From contig CAJTUA010000002.1 in assembly GCA_910579615.1 (NCBI GenBank), positions 224,503 through 288,502 of the forward strand: a stretch of DNA of 64,000 nt. Reading direction: 5' to 3'. Under the pieces are notes generated by a model, which ran no database searches, was not told where the DNA came from, and saw nothing but the letters and a program-made list of their open reading frames with translations. The number at the start of each line of letters is the position of its first letter. Positions within the stretch are counted from its first letter, which is position 1. Made by a program: the position numbers and the translations under genes. The DNA is from an uncultured Lachnospiraceae bacterium. Lineage in GTDB: Bacteria > Bacillota > Clostridia > Lachnospirales > Lachnospiraceae. Of this stretch, positions 36,513 through 45,781 are shown piece after piece.

Positions 36513-37532
36513 ATGGACTTTATAAAAATATTGCATTCCACGGAATATGATTTTCTCCGCACGAACCCGCGCCTTGCGGACCGCATCATCCTTTTCGGGC
36601 TTGGCGGAAGCTATGCCTACGGGACAAACAACGAAAACAGCGACATTGATTTCCGCGGCATTACGTTAAATCTTCCCTCCGACCTGATTGGCCTGACGGA
36701 ATTTGAGCAGTACGAGGATAAAAATACGGATACCGTGGTTTATTCTTTTAATAAAATCATAAAACTTCTTTTGGACTGCAATCCCAACACGATTGAGATT
36801 TTGGGTCTGGATGAAGACCAGTATTTGATTAAGACCCCGATAGGGCAGGAACTGTTGGACAACAAGGCGCTGTTCCTCTCAAAGCGCGCGGCGCGCTCCT
36901 TTGGCGGGTACGCGGACGCGCAGCTTCGCCGTCTGCAAAATGCGATTGCGAGGGATTCCATGCCGCAGCCGGAGCGGGAGCAGCATATTTTTAATTCCGT
37001 GCGGAATGCGATGGAGGATTTTTTGCGGAAAAACGAGAGGCTAAATTGCGGGAGGGCAAAACTTTATATTGATAAGTCGGACAATCCGGAGCTTGAGACG
37101 GAAATTTTCCTGGATGTGGAATATAAGCACTTACCGCTCCGGGATTATGAAAATATGCTTGGCACGATGAACAGTGTGGTTCGGGATTATGATAAGATTG
37201 GCAAGCGCAATAAAAAGAAAGATGACAACCATTTGAATAAGCACGCGATGCATTTAATCCGTCTGTTTATGATGGCGGTTGATATACTGGAGAAGGGGGA
37301 GATTAAGACGCACCGGGCAGGGGAGCTTGATTTGCTGCAAAGTATCCGGCGCGGGGATTTCCAGAGGGAGGATAAGAGTTTTTCGGGGGAATTTTATGCG
37401 ATTTTGGAGGAGTATGAAAGGCGCCTGGAGATGGCAGTGAAAAATACGAAACTGCCAGAACAGCCGGATATGGAGGCGGTTGGGAAGTTTGTTGAGCATG
37501 TGAACCGGAGGGTAGTGAAAGGGGAAGTATGA
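36513..37532 (+). CDS. Predicted nucleotidyltransferase (COG3541/YcgL type)
   Basis: 339 residues. The nucleotidyltransferase core is visible at the N-terminus: LFGLGGSYAYGTNNENSDIDFRG with GS and the DxD metal ligands near residues 30-50. The rest, including TIEILGLDEDQYLI and HLIRLFMMAVDIL, fits the COG3541 family, proteins of about 250-340 residues with unproven substrates. Preceded by AAAAAGGAGC. Its last bases overlap the start of the metallo-beta-lactamase gene (ATGA). Confidence 0.85.
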   Translation: MDFIKILHSTEYDFLRTNPRLADRIILFGLGGSYAYGTNNENSDIDFRGITLNLPSDLIGLTEFEQYEDKNTDTVVYSFNKIIKLLLDCNPNTIEILGLDEDQYLIKTPIGQELLDNKALFLSKRAARSFGGYADAQLRRLQNAIARDSMPQPEREQHIFNSVRNAMEDFLRKNERLNCGRAKLYIDKSDNPELETEIFLDVEYKHLPLRDYENMLGTMNSVVRDYDKIGKRNKKKDDNHLNKHAMHLIRLFMMAVDILEKGEIKTHRAGELDLLQSIRRGDFQREDKSFSGEFYAILEEYERRLEMAVKNTKLPEQPDMEAVGKFVEHVNRRVVKGEV

Positions 37533-38377
37533 AAACAATAAAAAAAGGGGACTGGTTTACCATTGACCAGATTGACGAAGATACTTATATCATCAGCGAA
37601 TACCGCCATTGGGAGGAGACGCACTGTTATCTTTTAAACGGGACGCAGAAAAGTCTTCTGATTGACACGGGGCTTGGCATCTGCAATATATACGACGAGG
37701 TAATAAAGCTTACGGACAAACCTGTTATGGCTGTGGCAACGCATATTCATTGGGACCACATTGGAGGACATAAGTATTTTCCGGATTTTTTTGCCCATGC
37801 GGCGGAGCTTGACTGGTTAAACGGGAAATTCCCGCTGTCTGCCGAAACGGTTCGGGGGATGGTGGCGGAGCGGTGCGATTTGCCGGATGGGTTCGATGTG
37901 GGGGATTATGAGATGTTTCAGGGGCAGCCGACGGGGCTTTTTGGCGACGGGGATGTGGTTGACCTTGGTGGGCGAAGCATCAAAGTCCTGCATACGCCGG
38001 GGCATTCCCCGGGACATCTGTGCTTTTGGGAGGAGGGGCGCGGATATCTATTTACGGGCGATTTGGTGTACAAGGACAGGCTGTTTGCCTATTATCCTTC
38101 GACTGACCCGGAGGACTATCTTGCCTCCCTTGAAAAGCTTGCGCTGCTTGTGGGGCAGACATCGAATCAGGAACAAGCAGTATCTGTGGAAAAAATGCTG
38201 TCCGTGGCACACACAACGCCCAAAGCGCAAAAAATTTTCCCTGCGCACCATTCGCTCGATATCTGGCCGGAAATCATTCTCCGGATGCGGGACGCGTTCC
38301 GGCAATTAAAGGCGGATGGGAAATTACACCACGGCAGCGGTGTGTTCGAATATGGGGACTGGTCGGTGTGGCTATAA
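37529..38377 (+). CDS. Metallo-beta-lactamase-fold hydrolase
   Basis: 282-residue MBL-fold protein. The zinc site is visible: ATHIHWDHIGGH (THxHxDH) near residue 72, HTPGHSPGHLCF near residue 153, FTGDLVYKD with the bridging aspartate near residue 173 and a final PAHHS near residue 240. Tryptophan replaces the small residue often seen inside HxHxDH. Coupled to the upstream nucleotidyltransferase through a four-base overlap. Substrate unknown; members include lactonases, glyoxalase II and nucleases. Confidence 0.92.
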   Translation: MKTIKKGDWFTIDQIDEDTYIISEYRHWEETHCYLLNGTQKSLLIDTGLGICNIYDEVIKLTDKPVMAVATHIHWDHIGGHKYFPDFFAHAAELDWLNGKFPLSAETVRGMVAERCDLPDGFDVGDYEMFQGQPTGLFGDGDVVDLGGRSIKVLHTPGHSPGHLCFWEEGRGYLFTGDLVYKDRLFAYYPSTDPEDYLASLEKLALLVGQTSNQEQAVSVEKMLSVAHTTPKAQKIFPAHHSLDIWPEIILRMRDAFRQLKADGKLHHGSGVFEYGDWSVWL

Positions 38378-38412
38378 CCGTCCACAAATAATCTCTTGAC
38401 ATTTTGATAAGA

Positions 38413-38445
38413 CTGTGGTAGTCGGAATAACAGAGACTACCACAG
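38413..38445. terminator. Hairpin between convergent genes
   Basis: CTGTGGTAGTC and GACTACCACAG form a perfect 11-bp stem with an 11-base loop, 35 bases after the MBL stop. Neither side has a strong U tract, so it may act as a bidirectional but weak terminator. Confidence 0.55.
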
Positions 38446-38569
38446 GCTTTGTGGCATATCCTTTATCCCCCTTGTATAAGCTCTTATGCTGTTAAACCGT
38501 CCTGAAATCTATGAAAAAACAATGTTTCCTTTCGCTTTTGCGCCCCCTTCGCATAACAGCCCGCTTCTG

Positions 38570-39793
38570 TCACTCTGCATCCATCATAATCTCCCGGATG
38601 GAAATCCGTCGGATTTTCCGCGCGTAAACATATAAAATCACCTCATACAAAACCGCAAACGAAATCAATGTGAATACCAATGCAGGCACGTTAAAATGGA
38701 ATTCCGGCACATGTTTGATTTCGCGGAATACAACCGTAACCGCGATTTTTAACAGGGCGTACTGATAAACGGTGCCGAGCGCAAAGCCAAGCAGGGCGGG
38801 CAGCCGGTAGCCGCCTAAGACACTGTCCGTGCATTCTTTGTCCGGATATCCGAACGCCCGCATCATGGCAAGTGTTTTCCAGTTTGCCTTTACGGTGGAG
38901 GTTGTGGCAAGAAAGAGTGTGACAAACGATAGGACAACGCCAATCAGGAAAATCATAATTGCCATCATGCTGCTTGCCAGCTCATCCATGCCAAAAGACA
39001 TCTGCATCATACAGGCGTAGCAGAATGCCGCAAAGCCGATAAAAAATACCAGGGTTTTTCGTTGGCGGAGGGTGGATTTTTTTAGTTCCTGCAAAAAAGG
39101 TACATCGCGTTCCGTCTTTGCGGAATAGACGTTTTTTACTTTATTTGAGGTCTTGGCTTGCAGGGATTGCAGGGATGCCTTGCCTTTTAACAGCTCCAGA
39201 ACCGGGGTTTTCAGCTTGCGGTACCCATACAGCACGGAGAGCAGGCAGAAGGCAAGCGTTGGCAGAAGCACAAGGGAAAACAACAGCAAAGGGTGGAAGC
39301 CTACATGGATTTCGGGCAGCAGCCCCTCATTGTTCTGCACCTTGTAAAACCAGGGCATTATGGCATGTGCCCCGGCGTAGCCTGCCGCAGTTCCGACGAA
39401 CACGCTCAGGCCAAATCCTGCAAAGCCCTTCGCGATTTTCCTGCTCGAATACCCAAGCGCCTTTAAAATGCCAAGCATTTTGCTGTGTGTATCAATATAA
39501 TGCCCGATGTAAAAGCAGAGCATGACCACCGAGGTCAACAGCAGGCAGCCGCCGGAAAGCGCGCTGACCATTTTTCCCGTCAACACCTGCGCATTGTAGA
39601 AGCTTTGTACCTCCTGTGGCAGGCGGGAAGCATCCAGGGCTTTTAAGTCGGTATTATAATTCAGGAAGAGTGTGCACACAAAAACGGCGCAGGCGGAAAT
39701 GATAATGATGCCGACGGATTTGAAAATATCCCGCGCGCTAAGAATCATATTTTGGCTTTTGGCTGTTCTGTTTTTTCCCATCCGCGTCACCAT
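38570..39793 (-). CDS. ABC transporter permease, FtsX/MacB-like
   Basis: 407-residue membrane subunit. After the N-terminal segment (SVGIIIISACAVFVCTLF) there is an outward loop, three membrane helices around 60-190 with the FtsX-type IGHYIDTHSKMLGILKALGYSS motif, then a cytoplasmic linker and three or four more helices. This is a duplicated FtsX core. It begins inside the end of the ATPase gene, so the two are coupled. The operon TetR-ATPase-permease suggests inducible export. Confidence 0.85.
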   Translation of the reverse strand: MVTRMGKNRTAKSQNMILSARDIFKSVGIIIISACAVFVCTLFLNYNTDLKALDASRLPQEVQSFYNAQVLTGKMVSALSGGCLLLTSVVMLCFYIGHYIDTHSKMLGILKALGYSSRKIAKGFAGFGLSVFVGTAAGYAGAHAIMPWFYKVQNNEGLLPEIHVGFHPLLLFSLVLLPTLAFCLLSVLYGYRKLKTPVLELLKGKASLQSLQAKTSNKVKNVYSAKTERDVPFLQELKKSTLRQRKTLVFFIGFAAFCYACMMQMSFGMDELASSMMAIMIFLIGVVLSFVTLFLATTSTVKANWKTLAMMRAFGYPDKECTDSVLGGYRLPALLGFALGTVYQYALLKIAVTVVFREIKHVPEFHFNVPALVFTLISFAVLYEVILYVYARKIRRISIREIMMDAE

Positions 39794-40479
39794 CCAATCT
39801 CATAAGCAGTTTTCGGGCTTTCGTTCTGCCAGGTCTGCACGATATTTCCGCTGTTCATCCGTATAACGGTTTTTGCCATATCCGCGATATTTGCATTGTG
39901 CGTTACCATGATAACGGTAAAATGCAGTTCTTTTTGCAGCTTGCTCACGTAATCAAGTACCTGGCGCCCGGTTGCCTCGTCAAGCGCGCCCGTGGGTTCG
40001 TCCAAAAACAGGACTTCGGGCTTTTTTGCCAATGCCCTTGCCACGGCAACGCGCTGCTGTTCCCCGCCCGAAAGCTCGTGCGGATATTTGGAACGCTTTG
40101 CGGCGAGCCCAACTGCCTCGATTTCTTTTATGTAGTCGTGGTTTCCTGCGAGGTCAGCCCCCATTTTTACATTTTTATCCACGTTCAGGTGGGGCAGCAG
40201 ATAATATTGCTGGAAAATGAACGCGGTTTTTTCCTTGCGAAATTTCGTCAGCTCCTCGTCGGCAAGCGCGGCAATATTTTTCCCGTCGTAGAAAATTTTT
40301 CCGCTGTCGGGGGATTCAAGCCCGGAAATTACATTTAAAAGCGTAGATTTTCCGGAGCCGGATGCGCCGAGCAGTACGAGAAAGGAGCCGTCCTCAATCG
40401 TGAGGGAAATGCCCTTTAAAACTTCGAAGCGGTTGTCGTTTGAACCGTAGGATTTATGGATGTTTTCGATTTTTATCAT
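39787..40479 (-). CDS. ABC transporter ATP-binding protein (MacB/LolD type)
   Basis: 230-residue ATPase. Walker A GASGSGKSTL near residue 42, the signature LSGGEQQR near residue 140 and Walker B LFLDEPTGALDEATG near residue 163, a set typical of the MacB/LolD exporter group. The start at 40479 overlaps the TetR stop by four bases (ATGA). A longer frame to 40626 overlaps the regulator and is discarded. Confidence 0.92.
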   Translation of the reverse strand: MIKIENIHKSYGSNDNRFEVLKGISLTIEDGSFLVLLGASGSGKSTLLNVISGLESPDSGKIFYDGKNIAALADEELTKFRKEKTAFIFQQYYLLPHLNVDKNVKMGADLAGNHDYIKEIEAVGLAAKRSKYPHELSGGEQQRVAVARALAKKPEVLFLDEPTGALDEATGRQVLDYVSKLQKELHFTVIMVTHNANIADMAKTVIRMNSGNIVQTWQNESPKTAYEIGW

Positions 40480-41069
40480 TTTGCGCTCTCCTTTTGGACT
40501 TCTTTCTTTTTTATTTCTTTGAGCAAGCTTGAAAATATTTCCGTCATCATGGTCTGGATTTGCGTGCTGGTAAAGGTGCAGACTTTTGTTGCACATAATG
40601 TGGCAATCCCGTGGGTGTACACCCACAGATGCTGGTAGAGTCTTTTTGCGTCCTCCCCGGACAGACCATAAGGCTCCCGGACAGAGCGCAGAATTTCATC
40701 GTAGTTTTCGTCAATGCGGATGAGTGTGTGGCCAATATCGGTTGGTTGTTCCTGCTCCGTCATGAAAAGAAGCTGGAAAAATTTTGGTTCGGCGATGGCA
40801 AACTGAATGTAGGCGGCACCAACACCGCGGAAGGCAAGCTCCTGCTTTAAGCCCCTGGCGATGTATTCTTTGTAGCAGGCTTTGACCGCATCCATTAAGG
40901 CGGCAATGACTTCCTCCATGTTGGTAAAGACCGTGAAAACCGGGCAGGCGGAGCTGCCAAGGCGTTTGCCGAGTTCCCTTGAGGTTACGGCATCCACCCC
41001 GCGTTCACGGACAATCTGCATGGCGGCGGCAATGATTTCTTTTCGTGTGAATTTTGCTTTTGGCGGCAT
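40476..41069 (-). CDS. TetR/AcrR family transcriptional regulator
   Basis: 197 residues. The TetR helix-turn-helix is seen at the N-terminus (FTRKEIIAAAMQIVRERG, AVTSRELGKRLGSS), followed by an effector-binding domain with a C-terminal TetR_C-like region. It heads the operon with the ABC ATPase and permease and probably represses it. The 8-bp inverted repeat at 41141-41170 upstream is the natural operator candidate. Preceded by AAAAGGAG. Confidence 0.88.
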   Translation of the reverse strand: MPPKAKFTRKEIIAAAMQIVRERGVDAVTSRELGKRLGSSACPVFTVFTNMEEVIAALMDAVKACYKEYIARGLKQELAFRGVGAAYIQFAIAEPKFFQLLFMTEQEQPTDIGHTLIRIDENYDEILRSVREPYGLSGEDAKRLYQHLWVYTHGIATLCATKVCTFTSTQIQTMMTEIFSSLLKEIKKKEVQKESAK

Positions 41070-41140
41070 GGGAATTTCTCCTTTTTAGATATATTTGTGA
41101 TGGATGGAGTATCATACTTTTGCAGTGTCTTGTTTTTATC

Positions 41141-41170
41141 TATATCATTCGTTCTAAATCATATGATATA
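41141..41170. promoter_or_regulatory. Candidate TetR operator
   Basis: TATATCAT and ATGATATA are perfect complements separated by 14 bases, about 70 bases upstream of the tetR start. Position in the tetR promoter region suggests autoregulation. Confidence 0.45.
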
Positions 41171-41215
41171 TTATAGGGGAGAGAAGCTGGCGTGTCAATG
41201 ATATTTTCGTTTTTG

Positions 41216-41244
41216 TTGCATTTTGCGCTTGCAATGTTTAAAAT
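41216..41244 (+). promoter_or_regulatory. Promoter of the response regulator-kinase operon
   Basis: TTGCAT and TAAAAT with a 17-base spacer; the 15-bp box at 41250-41264 lies right behind it. Confidence 0.6.
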
Positions 41245-41249
41245 GAATC

Positions 41250-41264
41250 GAAACCAAAACGAAA
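41250..41264 (+). promoter_or_regulatory. Shared box of the two-component system, copy 1
   Basis: GAAACCAAAACGAAA, identical to positions 43343-43357 upstream of the ABC exporter. Its place just behind the -10 would suit autorepression or activation by the regulator itself. Confidence 0.5.
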
Positions 41265-41300
41265 CAATGTTCTGTTATCCTGTCTTTGGAGGTGTCTTTT

Positions 41301-41978
41301 ATGCCAGAGAAAATATTGCTTTTGGAAGATGAAATATCCATCCGCTCCGTACTGCGCGAGCTTTTGGCGGATGCGGGTTATCAGGTATATACGGCGGGGG
41401 ATGGAATCGAAGGGCTTGCGTGGTGGCGCAGGGAAAGCTTTGACCTTGTGCTGTTAGATATCATGATGCCGCGCATGGACGGCTATGCCGTGTGCAGGGC
41501 GATACGGGAAAGCTCCGATACGCCGGTGATTGTGCTGACGGCGCTTGATGAGGAGGAAGCGCAGGTGAAGGCGTTTGAACTGAAAGCGGATGACTATATT
41601 ACGAAGCCATTTTCTTTAAAACTGGTGCTTTTGCGGGTGGAGGCCGTGCTGCGCAGGAGCAGGCAGCAGCAGGAGCGGGGAAGAAAGACAAATGTCCTTC
41701 GGTGTGGGGAGATTGCACTTGCGGCAGAGAATATGCGCGTATACCAGAAGGGGGAGGAGGTCTCGCTGACCCGGATTGAGTTCGACCTTTTAAAGCTTTT
41801 CATGGAAAATCCGGAGAGGGTATTTACAAGGGATAACCTGCTCAACCAGGTCTGGGGTTATGATTTTTGCGGGGAGGAGAAGGCGGTCAACATCCACATT
41901 ATGAATCTGCGCCGGAAGCTGGGTGCAGACTGTATCGAGACAATCAGGGGGGTGGGATATCGGCTTGGGAAAAATTAA
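41301..41978 (+). CDS. OmpR/PhoB-type response regulator
   Basis: 225 residues. The receiver domain has the acidic pair in LLLEDE, the phospho-acceptor Asp 53 in LVLLDIMMPRMDG, VLTALDEE and the K in DYITKPFS. The winged-helix DNA-binding domain covers about 128-225 (LTRIEFDLLKLFMENPERVFTRDNLL and IETIRGVGYRL). The ATG at 41301 is preceded by GGAGG; the TTG at 41286 includes that site. It overlaps the kinase gene and shares a 15-bp upstream box with the ABC exporter at 43548, its likely target. Confidence 0.94.
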   Translation: MPEKILLLEDEISIRSVLRELLADAGYQVYTAGDGIEGLAWWRRESFDLVLLDIMMPRMDGYAVCRAIRESSDTPVIVLTALDEEEAQVKAFELKADDYITKPFSLKLVLLRVEAVLRRSRQQQERGRKTNVLRCGEIALAAENMRVYQKGEEVSLTRIEFDLLKLFMENPERVFTRDNLLNQVWGYDFCGEEKAVNIHIMNLRRKLGADCIETIRGVGYRLGKN

Positions 41979-43344
41979 GGCTTTTCAAAACATAAGGCGC
42001 AGTCTTTCGGCGAAGGTTTTTCTCTGGGTGATGGCTGCATTGACGGTGTGCAGCCTGCTCATTTACGGAATTATTATGTTTATCATCCCGCGGCAGTACA
42101 CGACGCTCTCAAACAAGCGGGTCAATGCAGAAATGAAACAATTGACAAAGGAATTGGAGCATACGGATTTTGGGATGGCGGAGGAGAAGATTTCAAGTTT
42201 TTGCAGTAAAAATCATGCGGCGGCGGTATTGACAATGGGGGAGGAATCCTTAAGCTTTGGCGATATGGCGTATGTGTCCGGGCAGGAGAGCAGCTACACG
42301 GTTTCGGTTGTGTTAAGCTTTATGGACAAAGGGGGGAGCGCTTTCCTTACGGTAGTTTCTGCCGCTACGGCCACCGGGGAGTTAAACCGCACGTTTTTGC
42401 ATATCTTGCCATTCGTACTGATGGCAATTCTTCTGATTGCGGCGCTCAGTGCCTGGCTGTGCAGCAGGGCAATTGTGCGCCCGGTGCTAAAAATTGCAGG
42501 GGTATCAAAGCGGATGGCGCAGCTTGATATGACCTGGCGCTGCGAGACAGGACGCAAGGATGAGCTCGGGGAGTTGGCAAAGAGTCTGAACACTCTTTCG
42601 GACAGGCTGACACGGGCGCTCTTTGAGCTTGGGGGAAGCAATGAAAAGCTGCGGCAGGAGGTTGAAACTGTCAATGCAATGGAAAGGCAGCGCCGCGATT
42701 TTTTTGCGGCGGCATCCCATGAGCTAAAAACGCCAATCACGATTTTAAAAGGGCAGATAGAAAGCATGATTCTTGGAATCGGGAAATACAAGGATGTGCA
42801 GGATATCCTGCCGCAGACCTTGCGCGAGGTGGAGCGGATGGAGGGGCTGGTGAAAGAGCTTCTTGGCATTGTGAAATTGGAGATGAGAAAGGGCGGGGAG
42901 GAGATGGGGGCAGTTGCCGTGCACAGGGAGCTTGGGGAGGTTGTTTCGGTGCTCTGGCCTTTGGCACAGGAAAAAGAGGACATTCTTTCATGTGAGCTGG
43001 AGGAGGTTTTTATACCGGGAGATGCCGCCCTGTTGCGGAAGGCATTCCATAATATTGTCACTAACGCGATACGGCATTCGCCAGAAAAAAGTGAAATTAT
43101 GTTGCGGCTTACAAAGAAGTGCCTGACGGTGAAAAACACGGGTGTGATGTTGCCAGAGGATGAGATTGGCGAGCTGTTTGCCCCATTTTACCGCGTGGAA
43201 AAATCGCGCAATCCATCAACAGGGGGGAGTGGATTGGGTCTGTATTTGGTAAGGAGGATTCTGGAGCTGCAAGGGTTAAAGTATCAGCTTGAGAATGGGG
43301 AGGGTTGTGTTATTTTTACCATTTTGTTTGATTTGCCGGAATGA
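41965..43344 (+). CDS. Sensor histidine kinase
   Basis: 459 residues from TTG 41965, the most plausible start because GGGGGGTGGGA lies upstream and the frame overlaps the regulator stop by 14 bases; ATG 41923 is the alternative. Two membrane helices (about 20-42 and 150-172) flank a 105-residue outer domain, followed by HAMP, the H box SHELKTPI with His 252, the N box (FHNIVTNAIRHS) and GGSGLGLYLV. With the regulator it forms a two-component system for the downstream exporter. Confidence 0.92.
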   Translation: MGKIKAFQNIRRSLSAKVFLWVMAALTVCSLLIYGIIMFIIPRQYTTLSNKRVNAEMKQLTKELEHTDFGMAEEKISSFCSKNHAAAVLTMGEESLSFGDMAYVSGQESSYTVSVVLSFMDKGGSAFLTVVSAATATGELNRTFLHILPFVLMAILLIAALSAWLCSRAIVRPVLKIAGVSKRMAQLDMTWRCETGRKDELGELAKSLNTLSDRLTRALFELGGSNEKLRQEVETVNAMERQRRDFFAAASHELKTPITILKGQIESMILGIGKYKDVQDILPQTLREVERMEGLVKELLGIVKLEMRKGGEEMGAVAVHRELGEVVSVLWPLAQEKEDILSCELEEVFIPGDAALLRKAFHNIVTNAIRHSPEKSEIMLRLTKKCLTVKNTGVMLPEDEIGELFAPFYRVEKSRNPSTGGSGLGLYLVRRILELQGLKYQLENGEGCVIFTILFDLPE

Positions 43345-43374
43345 AACCAAAACGAAATCATCTGCAAACCAAAA
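43343..43374 (+). promoter_or_regulatory. Shared box of the two-component system, copy 2, with a direct repeat
   Basis: GAAACCAAAACGAAA at 43343-43357, overlapping the kinase stop, repeats the box near the regulator promoter. AAACCAAAA recurs at 43366-43374, 22 bases after the first, two helical turns, as expected for an OmpR-type tandem site. Confidence 0.55.
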
Positions 43375-43416
43375 GAAAATCATCCTGCTTTATCATAGGA
43401 ATTGTGTATTGCTTTT

Positions 43417-43468
43417 GCAGCTTGTGCGATTATGGGAATCGGCAGCTTGTGCACCATGCAGCCTGTGC
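43417..43468 (+). repeat. Three short direct repeats upstream of the exporter
   Basis: GCAGCTTGTGC occurs at 43417-43427 and 43442-43452, and GCAGCCTGTGC at 43458-43468. They lie between the kinase and permease genes; a role is not known. Confidence 0.45.
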
Positions 43469-43547
43469 GCCCGGTTGCGGGTCGGGTGGGGCAATCGTAC
43501 TGCAGCGGGCAATACCGGAAATTTCTTACAGAAAGGATGGTTTTATT

Positions 43548-45017
43548 ATGTCACTATTTCGACGTGCGTTTTTGTACGTTACACGCAAGCGGGGGAAATC
43601 CGCGATTCTGTTTTTGCTTCTTGCCGTGGTGGCAACCCTGGTGCTTTCCGGTGTGGCAATCCGGGATGCGCTGCAAACGGCGCAGCTCAATGTCCGGCAG
43701 GCGCTTGGCGGGGTTTTTACCATGCGGCAGAACACAAATGATTCCAGCAAATGGGAATCCAGGGCAGTCGGAAATTACGGCTATCAGTCATGGTATACCG
43801 GTGAGCAGCTGACAGAAGCGCTTGCGGATACCATTGTGGGCAAGGTGGAGGGCATCCGCGGCTATAATGCCACCATGACCAACTATGCAGTCGCCGCCAA
43901 TGCGCAGGGGGAAACCCTGGAGCTGATAGAATCGGGGGAGGATGGCGGAATGGGTGCCCTGCTTTCTAGCTATGGTGATTTCGGCTCTACCGTAACAACT
44001 TACGCGGACACGAATACGGAGTTTGACAGCTATTTTACCGGGGGTTATCTGGAGCTGGCACAGGGGCGCCATGTCACTTCGGCGGATGGGAATGCGGTTA
44101 TGCTCAGTACGGAACTGGCAGAATTAAACGGCTTAAAGCTCGGGGATAAAATTATTTTGCATATGTCGGAGCTCTCGGCGTCCACGCGGGGCATTGATGT
44201 AAGCCAGACGAAGGTGGAAGCGGAGATTGTCGGGTTATTCCATGCAACGGCCAAAAGCTCTGCGATGTTCTCGAACTGGTCCATGGAGAATGCAATCTAT
44301 ACAACGATGGATGTCATGCGGCGGGTACGTCCGGACAGCGCGGAGGAGAGCTACGAGAAGATTCATTTTTATGTCAATGACCCGGCTAAGCTTAGGGAGA
44401 TTGTAGGGCAGGTGAATGCCCTGCCGGATATCGACCCGACGGATTTTATTGTGGAGGCGGATACGGGCAGTGCGGATGCGGTGGGCAAGCCGCTTGAAAA
44501 TACGGACAGGCTGGTTTGTGTCCTTGTATTGTTGGTGGTTCTGGTCGGTGCAGCGGTTTTATATCTGGTGCTTGCAGGGCGCATCAAAGAGCGCGTGCAC
44601 GAGAGTGGTATTTTGCTTTCCCTCGGCTTTTCCCGCAAAAATATTATTTGCCAGTATTTGGCGGAGGCGCTGCTGATTGCGGTGTTTGCCTTTGCATTTT
44701 CCGTATTGGCAAGCGGATTTGTGGCAAAAAGTGCCGGGGCGCGTCTGCTGGACTATACGATGGCGGAGGAAGAAGGCGGGCAGGATGTGGGAATGCCCGG
44801 AACAAAGGTGGAGGATGGCATGATTGTCAATTCGGATGATTTTGTACCGGTTTTTCAGGGGCATGGAAACCTGACAGAAATCAAAGTGGACATCCGTACA
44901 CCAAGCATTCTCCTGCTTTACGGTGCGGGGTTTGGGATTATTTTTCTTTCGGTGTTGGCGGCGGCGCTGCCAGTCCTGCGGATGAAGCCAAGGGAAATTT
45001 TTGCGAAGATGAGTTGA
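43548..45017 (+). CDS. ABC transporter permease, FtsX/MacB-like
   Basis: 489-residue exporter subunit. N-terminal membrane helix (SAILFLLLAVVATLVLSG), then a large extracellular domain of about 300 residues with the MacB-periplasmic-type pattern (AELNGLKLGDKI), then three helices at the C-terminus with the FtsX motif HESGILLSLGFSRKNI. The start is ATG 43548 after AAAGGATGG; the frame from 43341 overlaps intergenic repeats. The ATPase gene follows 14 bases later. The upstream shared box suggests control by the adjacent two-component system. Confidence 0.88.
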   Translation: MSLFRRAFLYVTRKRGKSAILFLLLAVVATLVLSGVAIRDALQTAQLNVRQALGGVFTMRQNTNDSSKWESRAVGNYGYQSWYTGEQLTEALADTIVGKVEGIRGYNATMTNYAVAANAQGETLELIESGEDGGMGALLSSYGDFGSTVTTYADTNTEFDSYFTGGYLELAQGRHVTSADGNAVMLSTELAELNGLKLGDKIILHMSELSASTRGIDVSQTKVEAEIVGLFHATAKSSAMFSNWSMENAIYTTMDVMRRVRPDSAEESYEKIHFYVNDPAKLREIVGQVNALPDIDPTDFIVEADTGSADAVGKPLENTDRLVCVLVLLVVLVGAAVLYLVLAGRIKERVHESGILLSLGFSRKNIICQYLAEALLIAVFAFAFSVLASGFVAKSAGARLLDYTMAEEEGGQDVGMPGTKVEDGMIVNSDDFVPVFQGHGNLTEIKVDIRTPSILLLYGAGFGIIFLSVLAAALPVLRMKPREIFAKMS

Positions 45018-45031
45018 TGGGAGGGACGGAT

Positions 45032-45676
45032 ATGGCGGAAATGGAACTGAAAGAGGTGTGTTATTCCTACGATGGCAGGAAGAATGTACTGAAAAATGTA
45101 AACGCGGTATTTACGGAGGGTAAAATGTATGCGGTTCTTGGCGCTTCAGGGTGCGGGAAGACAACGCTGCTTTCCCTGCTTGGGGGATTGGATGTACCGA
45201 CGGGCGGGCAGATTTTGTTTGACGGGAGGCAGATTGGCCATAGCGGGCTTGCCGAACACCGGAAGGAGCATGTGGCCTTTGTTTTCCAGAACTATAATCT
45301 GATTGATTATCTTACGCCGAAGGAGAATGTCTCCCTGACCTCAAAGCTGCCGCCCCTGCCTGTTTTGGAGCGGGTTGGCCTGACAAAGGAGGAGTGCGGC
45401 AGGAATGTGAGGAAGCTTTCGGGCGGGCAGCAGCAGCGCGTTGCGATTGCGCGCGCCTTAGCATCGGATGCAGGTGTGATTCTTGCGGATGAGCCGACGG
45501 GGAACCTGGATGAGAATACGGCAGAGGAAGTCGCGGCGGTCTTGAAAGAGTGTGCCCACCAAATGAATAAGTGTGTTGTGATTGTCACGCATTCGAATGA
45601 ATTGGCGAAGCAGGCGGATGTGGTGCTGCGGCTCAAAAAGGGTGAAGTATGTCCTGACTCTTTCCCTAAAATGTAA
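45032..45676 (+). CDS. ABC transporter ATP-binding protein (MacB/LolD type)
   Basis: 214-residue ATPase for the FtsX-like permease. Walker A GASGCGKTTL near residue 37, signature LSGGQQQR near residue 126 and Walker B ILADEPTGNLDENT near residue 149. The ATG at 45032 is preferred because GGGAGG lies seven bases upstream; the frame's earlier codons overlap the permease end. Such regulator-kinase-exporter sets often confer resistance to peptides that attack the envelope, which is inference here. Confidence 0.92.
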   Translation: MAEMELKEVCYSYDGRKNVLKNVNAVFTEGKMYAVLGASGCGKTTLLSLLGGLDVPTGGQILFDGRQIGHSGLAEHRKEHVAFVFQNYNLIDYLTPKENVSLTSKLPPLPVLERVGLTKEECGRNVRKLSGGQQQRVAIARALASDAGVILADEPTGNLDENTAEEVAAVLKECAHQMNKCVVIVTHSNELAKQADVVLRLKKGEVCPDSFPKM

Positions 45677-45708
45677 CAAAACAACCTGTTTGCGCTCTAA
45701 GAAAACCA

Positions 45709-45737
45709 TTGCAGTTGGACGGATTTTGGAATATACT
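45709..45737 (+). promoter_or_regulatory. Candidate promoter of the DUF4261 gene
   Basis: TTGCAG and TATACT with a 17-base spacer, about 45 bases upstream of the start codon. Confidence 0.5.
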
Positions 45738-45781
45738 ATAGATGAGACTATCCGAAAGAAGGCTGCAACATGGAGGTAGAA

